A DNA stretch of 64,000 bases from Sphingobacteriaceae bacterium (lineage in GTDB: Bacteria > Bacteroidota > Bacteroidia > Sphingobacteriales > Sphingobacteriaceae): the NCBI GenBank assembly GCA_903642215.1, contig CAHJWG010000002.1, positions 62,001 through 126,000 on the forward strand. Direction: 5' to 3'. Shown one piece after another: positions 59,744-64,000 of the stretch. Each line of letters opens with the position of its first letter. Position 1 is the stretch's first letter. The position numbers and the translations under genes were made by a program. Below the pieces are notes generated by a model. The model saw only the letters and a program-made list of their open reading frames with translations. It did no database searches and was not told the DNA's origin.

Positions 59744-61270
59744 ATGAAAAAACACCTTATTTACTTAACCATTTGTTTTTTAACCGTTATTTCTTTTACT
59801 TCCTGTAAAAAAACTGCGCCGATTCCTGCTCCGGCAGGCACTTCTCCGGCAAATCCGGGTACAGCTTTAGACAGGGTGAAAGATTCTATTTATCTGTTTA
59901 CGCAGGAAGAAAATTTGTGGTATGATGCGTTGCCAACTTATGCTGTTTTTAAGCCGAGAACTTTTACCGGAACCACAGAAATTTTGGGTTTGCAAAAAGA
60001 AGTGGATGCGCTTTCTCAATACAAAATTAACGCAGCTACTTCCAAGCCTTACGAATATGATGCTACTACGCCCGGCGAAGCAAAATATTCTTTTATCGAT
60101 CAAGGCGGAGTTGCCACTTCTTTAGGCGGAACGAACGGAGATTATGGGTTTAGTCCGGTTTACATTGCTACTGCGGATCTTCGTGTAAAATATGTTTATT
60201 CAGGTTCTCCGGCAGATAAAGCCGGTTTGGTAAGAGGTTATCAGATTGTCAAAATCAATAATAACAGTTCAATTAGTTACGATGGAACCACCGGCACAAA
60301 CTACAAATTTGTAACGAATGCTTTGTTTAGTTCAACCACGATTACTTTAACGGTACAAAAACCGGATAACACCACTTTTGATGCTACTTTAAATACCGCT
60401 AATTATACGGTAAACCCAGTTTTAAAAAGTAAGGTGATTGCTTTGGGCAACGGTAAAAAAATTGGTTATATCGTGTTCAACAGTTTTACAGTACCGGATA
60501 ACGCCAAAACCTATTTAAATACTGCTTTTACCAGCTTTACTACCGCCGGTGTTACAGATTTAGTGGTGGATTTACGGTATAACGGCGGCGGTTCTGTTGC
60601 AACGGCAGAATATTTGTCTAACCTGATTGTACCTGCTGCCAAAACCAGCACAGTAATGTACACGGAGTATTATAATGATAAACTGCAGAATGACAAATAT
60701 CCGTTGCTTGCCAAAAAGTACAGGATCAATCCGGGAGATTTTAAACCGGCCAACAATCAGGCTATTTTTGCAAAAGCCGGTACTTTAAATTTAACCCGTG
60801 TGTTTTTTATTGTAACAGGTTCTACAGCTTCTGCAAGCGAATTAACCATCAATAATTTAATCCCGGAGATGAATGTGCAGTTGATCGGAAACACAACTTA
60901 TGGTAAACCGGTTGGTTTTTTTGCGATCCCGATTGGAAATTATCAGTTATATACGCCGGAGTTTGAGACCAAGAACTCAGCAAATCAGGGCGGTTATTAT
61001 GCCGGGATGACGCCGGGTTCTGCAACTTATCCGGGCGTTTTGGCTTCGGATGATGTGAGCCATGATTTTGGTGATGTAAACGAATTGCTGCTTGCCCGAG
61101 CTATTGCTTATGTAAACAAAGGCAATTATACTATCGCTTCTACTTTAACTAAGCAAAGCACTGGCAGCAACAGCAAAGCTTTATCCGAAGATCAGGTTAA
61201 TCATATTGCGCAGGATTTCTCCAGAAATGAAGTTAAACAGATGATAGATAACAGGTTGAAAAAGAAATAA
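59744..61270 (+). CDS. S41 family peptidase lipoprotein
   Basis: This is a protein of about 508 aa with start ATG at 59744 (MKKHLIYLTICFL) and lipobox SFTSCKK. A disordered Pro/Ala linker follows, then a tail-specific protease layout: a PDZ domain (VKYVYSGSPADKAGLVRGYQ, near residue 155), the core DLRYNGGG near 279 and catalytic Ser in GSTASASELTINNL near 362. It cleaves unfolded or tagged proteins in the periplasm or at the surface. Upstream CATTAGATTC may hold a weak promoter. Confidence 0.88.
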   Translation: MKKHLIYLTICFLTVISFTSCKKTAPIPAPAGTSPANPGTALDRVKDSIYLFTQEENLWYDALPTYAVFKPRTFTGTTEILGLQKEVDALSQYKINAATSKPYEYDATTPGEAKYSFIDQGGVATSLGGTNGDYGFSPVYIATADLRVKYVYSGSPADKAGLVRGYQIVKINNNSSISYDGTTGTNYKFVTNALFSSTTITLTVQKPDNTTFDATLNTANYTVNPVLKSKVIALGNGKKIGYIVFNSFTVPDNAKTYLNTAFTSFTTAGVTDLVVDLRYNGGGSVATAEYLSNLIVPAAKTSTVMYTEYYNDKLQNDKYPLLAKKYRINPGDFKPANNQAIFAKAGTLNLTRVFFIVTGSTASASELTINNLIPEMNVQLIGNTTYGKPVGFFAIPIGNYQLYTPEFETKNSANQGGYYAGMTPGSATYPGVLASDDVSHDFGDVNELLLARAIAYVNKGNYTIASTLTKQSTGSNSKALSEDQVNHIAQDFSRNEVKQMIDNRLKKK

Positions 61271-61283
61271 ATTTTTTTGCTGC

Positions 61284-61295
61284 TAAAAGAAGCAT
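61284..61295 (+). repeat. Dispersed motif A copy, intergenic (last in window)
   Basis: TAAAAGAAGCAT preceded by AATTTTTTTGCTGC, 13 bp after the S41 peptidase stop. Confidence 0.8.
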
Positions 61296-61406
61296 AACGA
61301 TATTTCTGTTTTTTTGTCCTTTCGACCAAAGGGAGAAATCTATAATCGAAAAATCGAAAATTCCTAAAACCAAAAACCAAAAGGCGTTTTTTTTAATAAA
61401 AAAAGA

Positions 61407-61448
61407 CGTTTTTCATGAGTTTTTAAGCTTAAAAACTCATGAAAAACG
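61407..61448. repeat. 42-bp perfect palindrome
   Basis: Centred on AAGCTT, half site CATGAGTTTTTAAG with CGTTTTT further out. Perfectly self-complementary over 21 bp per arm and A/T-run flanked on one side. It can act as a terminator for the S41 gene or mark the junction with phage DNA. Confidence 0.8.
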
Positions 61449-61482
61449 GCACGATACTACACCAATATCTAATTAAGAGATA

Positions 61483-61586
61483 GGGGTACGTGCATTTTTA
61501 CGCTTAAAGAAATCCGATTTTTATCCACTTTTGCATGTAATTATTGCACGAATTACCCTTGAAGCAAGGGGGGTACGTGCATTTTT
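61483..61586 (+). repeat. Pair of 17-bp direct repeats near phage genes
   Basis: GGGGTACGTGCATTTTT at 61483-61499 and again at 61570-61586, 87 bp apart. Possible attachment-site or regulator-binding repeats beside the phage segment. Confidence 0.6.
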
Positions 61587-61839
61587 TTATGTAACAAATG
61601 ACCTCAAGTAATTGATTTTAAGAACTTTATAAAAAATTATTTGTTATTAAATTATTTATTTAATAACAGCAGGTTTTAATTAAGTCAATACAACTTTATT
61701 GAACAAATAAATTAAACTAAGATTTGAATAGAAAAAACCACCTGAGCAGTTTCCTTGACTCAACCAGTTTATAAGCAGGTCGCAAGGCATACAGGCGGCT
61801 AATTACTTACGAAAGTAGTCAAATTAACAGATATTTAAA

Positions 61840-62304
61840 TCATTCTAAAAGGTCATTTAAACGCTGTTTAATAGTCATTAAACCGGCTACGTCTTTTGGT
61901 GCATAAACCTTTAGCACCTGATCTACAAAATCGGAAAATATAGCTTTTAAGGTTTCTTTTCCTTTTTGGATTAAAAATCCATCGGCGGAGAGCTTTAAAA
62001 CGGTTGAACCTACAGTGATACGGTATGAAGTAATTTCGTCGTACGCAATTACAATATAATCAGAATCATCTAATTTACCTAAAACAACATTACTGCCAAT
62101 TTTGGGCAAAATATCGATGCTGTGATTTTCACTTGCAATAGCACGCAATCTGATGTCGTATTTTTCAACTTCATGTTCAAATAGCACATCACACAGGTAC
62201 TGCTCTTCATCTACCGCAATAATTTATGCATCAAAGAACATCCCTGGACCGTAACTTCTGGCTATTTCCTTTAAAGCATCGGAAATTTGTGCAATTCTAC
62301 TCAT
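61840..62304 (-). pseudogene. Phage tail/baseplate-like gene with in-frame stop codon
   Basis: The frame runs from ATG at 62302-62304 (MSRIAQISDALKEIA) to 61840, 154 codons, but codon 27 is TAA (62224-62226), between FFDA and IIAVDEEQYLCDV. The two halves are in the same frame and read like one protein with a beta-rich C-terminus similar to small baseplate or tail-associated proteins. One base change (AAA to TAA) could explain it. The downstream part can be read from ATG at 62187. Confidence 0.6.
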
Positions 62305-62314
62305 TGAATTATAA

Positions 62315-62641
62315 TTAAACAGCTTTTAAAAGCTTCCACTGCCATGCAGGATATTTCTGCTGCAATGCCTTCAAACCTGTATTTTTTTCTTTCAGCTGTT
62401 TAATATATTGTTGCTGCCGCTCCAAAATGGCTGCAATACTGTTTTCACCCAGCCAGAATTCCAGACTTAGCGTTTCCAGGCATTTGTCATAACGCAAACC
62501 AACAAGTGTGAAGTAGTAATAAAACCGGCAGGCCATCGTATCGTTACGGCGGTCTAAATGAATGCCTTTTTTACCTTTTTCGCCGGTTGTTTGATATTCT
62601 TCGGATAGAATTGCAGTTAAAGGTTTTTCGCCGCGCCTCAT
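62315..62641 (-). CDS. Phage-related hypothetical protein
   Basis: This 108-aa basic, helical protein begins MRRGEKPLTAILSEEY. The C-terminal half is rich in Gln and Lys, with a YPAWQWKLLKAV end. It lies within a compact minus-strand run of tail-type genes. I do not recognise the family; the genomic context suggests a phage protein. Confidence 0.55.
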   Translation of the reverse strand: MRRGEKPLTAILSEEYQTTGEKGKKGIHLDRRNDTMACRFYYYFTLVGLRYDKCLETLSLEFWLGENSIAAILERQQQYIKQLKEKNTGLKALQQKYPAWQWKLLKAV

Positions 62642-62735
62642 GCTTTAATTTGATCGTTTAACTGAATTTTGCAAATAAGAGGTAAAACAATGGCCAGGCT
62701 TTACACCCGGCCATCTACTCAAACCTAAAACAAAA

Positions 62736-63389
62736 CTAATTTGAATACCCACCGCTTGAAAGGTCGGCTTCATAATTTCTGATCGCAGTTAAATCCAAAA
62801 CAAAACCTGCATTATTACCAACTAAACCGGCCGGTGGCGTGATTTTATAATGCTTATATTTTCCGCTTAGGGTTTCTAATTGCACGCCGATAGCTAACAG
62901 ATCAGTAGCAAGTTGTGCGCTTGCATCGGTTTTGGTGTAATACGTGTAAAGCGCGGTTAGTTGCGCATCAGCATCGGCAACCTTTGCAATCACACCGTTA
63001 TTTAAAGCTAATAGATTTATACGGATTTGCAAACCGTTGTAGTTTTGTCCACGATTTACCAACGCAGTTACGGCTGATTTTATACCGGCAAGATCTGGCA
63101 TAACAATTAAATCCCTTAGCTTTTCTATTTGTATAGGTACACCATTAAAGTTTGCTGCCGGAACTGCCTTTTCAACAAGTTGATTTCTTACAAAATGTTC
63201 AAGTGATAACGGGAAATTCGATCCGACTTCACACCATTGCTTAAACATTAATAAATCCTGAATCGTTACACTTACGCTTTGAGCTGCACAAGCATCATAA
63301 ACCGCTTGTAAATACGTTACGACTGCATTTAAAGTATATTGTTCGTTTTTTATGCTTGCTGTGGCAACTTGGATTAATACGGGTTCCAT
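62736..63389 (-). CDS. Phage-related hypothetical structural protein
   Basis: This 217-aa protein, Ala/Val/Leu-rich and mostly helical, has repeated ADAQLTALYTYY- and LNLLALNNG-like segments. No signal peptide or catalytic motif. It sits between the 108-aa gene and the tape-measure gene, so a tail or baseplate role is likely. Confidence 0.55.
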   Translation of the reverse strand: MEPVLIQVATASIKNEQYTLNAVVTYLQAVYDACAAQSVSVTIQDLLMFKQWCEVGSNFPLSLEHFVRNQLVEKAVPAANFNGVPIQIEKLRDLIVMPDLAGIKSAVTALVNRGQNYNGLQIRINLLALNNGVIAKVADADAQLTALYTYYTKTDASAQLATDLLAIGVQLETLSGKYKHYKITPPAGLVGNNAGFVLDLTAIRNYEADLSSGGYSN

Positions 63390-63428
63390 AATTATATTTT
63401 GAGGGTTTTAAAAACTTATTGTGAATTG

Positions 63429-64000
63429 TTATTGTGCTACTGCTGCATTACCAGAATTAACTACCTGTAAAAACATTTCTTCAAACTGCCTGCGCAGGTT
63501 CTCCAGTCCTTCGCCCATTGTGGTGGTGTGGATGTCAATTTTGCCGGTGCCGAGGTTGCCCACGTTGATGGTCAGGTTACGCACGCCGCCACCTGAAATG
63601 CTTTTATTGGTATCGGCCATGCTGGACGGCATAGAACCTGTAGCAGCTTTGCCGCTTACAATATCAACAGGGCTTTTACCGGAACTGGTTTCTTTTCCGC
63701 TGGCATCGGTATGCCATTTTAATCCGACTTTTCCCCATTGTGCTCCAATACCTGTATTATTTGAAAGAAGCCCTTTTTGATTGGCAAGCCGGTCAATTGC
63801 GTGCTGCCGCGTAATGTCAGCAAGTTTTTTACTTGCATCGCTTGTAAAAGGCGAATCACTGAAATCACCTTTTTTGACCTTTTGCCATGCGTGGCCAATT
63901 TGCTGGAGAAAGTCTTTTATCCGGTAAAATGCCGACTGGAAAACATAGGCTATGGTTTGCGCAAAATCGGTTATGCCGATTTTCAAATCCGAAAAGAAAA
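63429..64000 (-). CDS. Phage tail tape measure-like protein, C-terminal part
   Basis: The reading frame runs off the right edge, so only about 189 C-terminal residues are seen (the frame continues upstream as FFSDLKIGITDF). It has an amphipathic helix (YRIKDFLQQIGHAWQKV), a Gly/Ser-rich linker and a beta segment (LTINVGNLGTGKIDIHT) with a C-terminal helix. This matches the tail ends of tape-measure proteins, which set tail length. Confidence 0.65.
   Translation of the reverse strand, partial: FFSDLKIGITDFAQTIAYVFQSAFYRIKDFLQQIGHAWQKVKKGDFSDSPFTSDASKKLADITRQHAIDRLANQKGLLSNNTGIGAQWGKVGLKWHTDASGKETSSGKSPVDIVSGKAATGSMPSSMADTNKSISGGGVRNLTINVGNLGTGKIDIHTTTMGEGLENLRRQFEEMFLQVVNSGNAAVAQ

Larger units (their letters stand above)
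61271..61839. other. Boundary region between chromosome genes and phage tail genes
   Basis: This 569-bp region contains the last motif A copy (61284-61295), a GTCAT-type box (61317-61341), a 42-bp perfect palindrome, two direct copies of GGGGTACGTGCATTTTT and AT-rich DNA. No gene seen. Confidence 0.65.

Noticed and set aside
61741..61839. Sequence before the phage genes as a tRNA or attachment tRNA
   Set aside because: No cloverleaf could be built from this stretch by eye.

Overview
The window looks like a chromosomal segment of a Bacteroidota bacterium, most likely Sphingobacteriales (Mucilaginibacter/Pedobacter-like). The reasons are a short RpoD of 285 aa, TAnnTTTG-type promoters, type IX secretion (T9SS) C-terminal domains next to a PorP/SprF protein, many DUF and lipoprotein families typical of the phylum, and AT-rich DNA with weak ribosome binding sites. 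I recognise no rRNA, tRNA or CRISPR array.

Layout. 1-14.8 kb: mostly housekeeping genes (partial DUF5723-like protein, DUF423, PriA, an aldose epimerase, an MBL hydrolase, ComEC next to a helix-hairpin-helix beta-barrel protein, a lipid kinase, MerR). 14.87-15.96 kb: three tandem copies of a roughly 420-bp inverted-repeat element. 16.1-29.6 kb: alaS, desaturase, gatB, a TlpA-like lipoprotein, a PhoB-like regulator, an RluA synthase, rpoD, gpmA and small genes. 29.8-39.5 kb: a tightly packed exopolysaccharide operon (receiver protein, pseudo-receiver/sugar transferase fusion, TolC-like and Wzc-like proteins, GT2, a 45-aa membrane protein, a Wzy/ligase, two GT1). 39.5-44.8 kb: T9SS cargo, including a very large secreted nuclease-like protein, with PorP. 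45.1-48.0 kb: a two-gene membrane module. 48.1-48.9 kb: two more copies of the inverted-repeat element. 49-53.1 kb: an MpaB-like protein, pruA and sucC. 53.2-57.5 kb: an accessory island (hydrolase, two HxlR regulators, SDR, methyltransferase, a two-gene micro-operon) interrupted by two diverged copies of the lolD promoter and 5' end. 57.6-61.3 kb: lolD, two genes coupled to it, and an S41 peptidase. 61.8-64 kb: phage tail genes on the minus strand, one with an in-frame stop.

The most striking observation is a short dispersed motif. TAAAAGAAGYAT occurs 25 times exactly by eye, and the sister form TAAAAACAGYAT 13 times, on both strands, inside and between genes, from position 398 to 61295. There are also more than a dozen one-mismatch copies. 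Many copies sit 5-6 bp downstream of an ATTTTA-like tract. Some copies form inverted pairs (hairpins) between genes, some supply start or stop codons, and none were seen in the phage segment. Density, lack of strand bias, core-plus-AT-tract form and terminator-like pairing resemble DNA uptake sequences of Pasteurellaceae and Neisseriaceae. ComEC and a ComEA-like HhH protein are also encoded in this window. This is an inference and no function is shown.

All coordinates and counts come from reading by eye. Motif counts could be off by a few.
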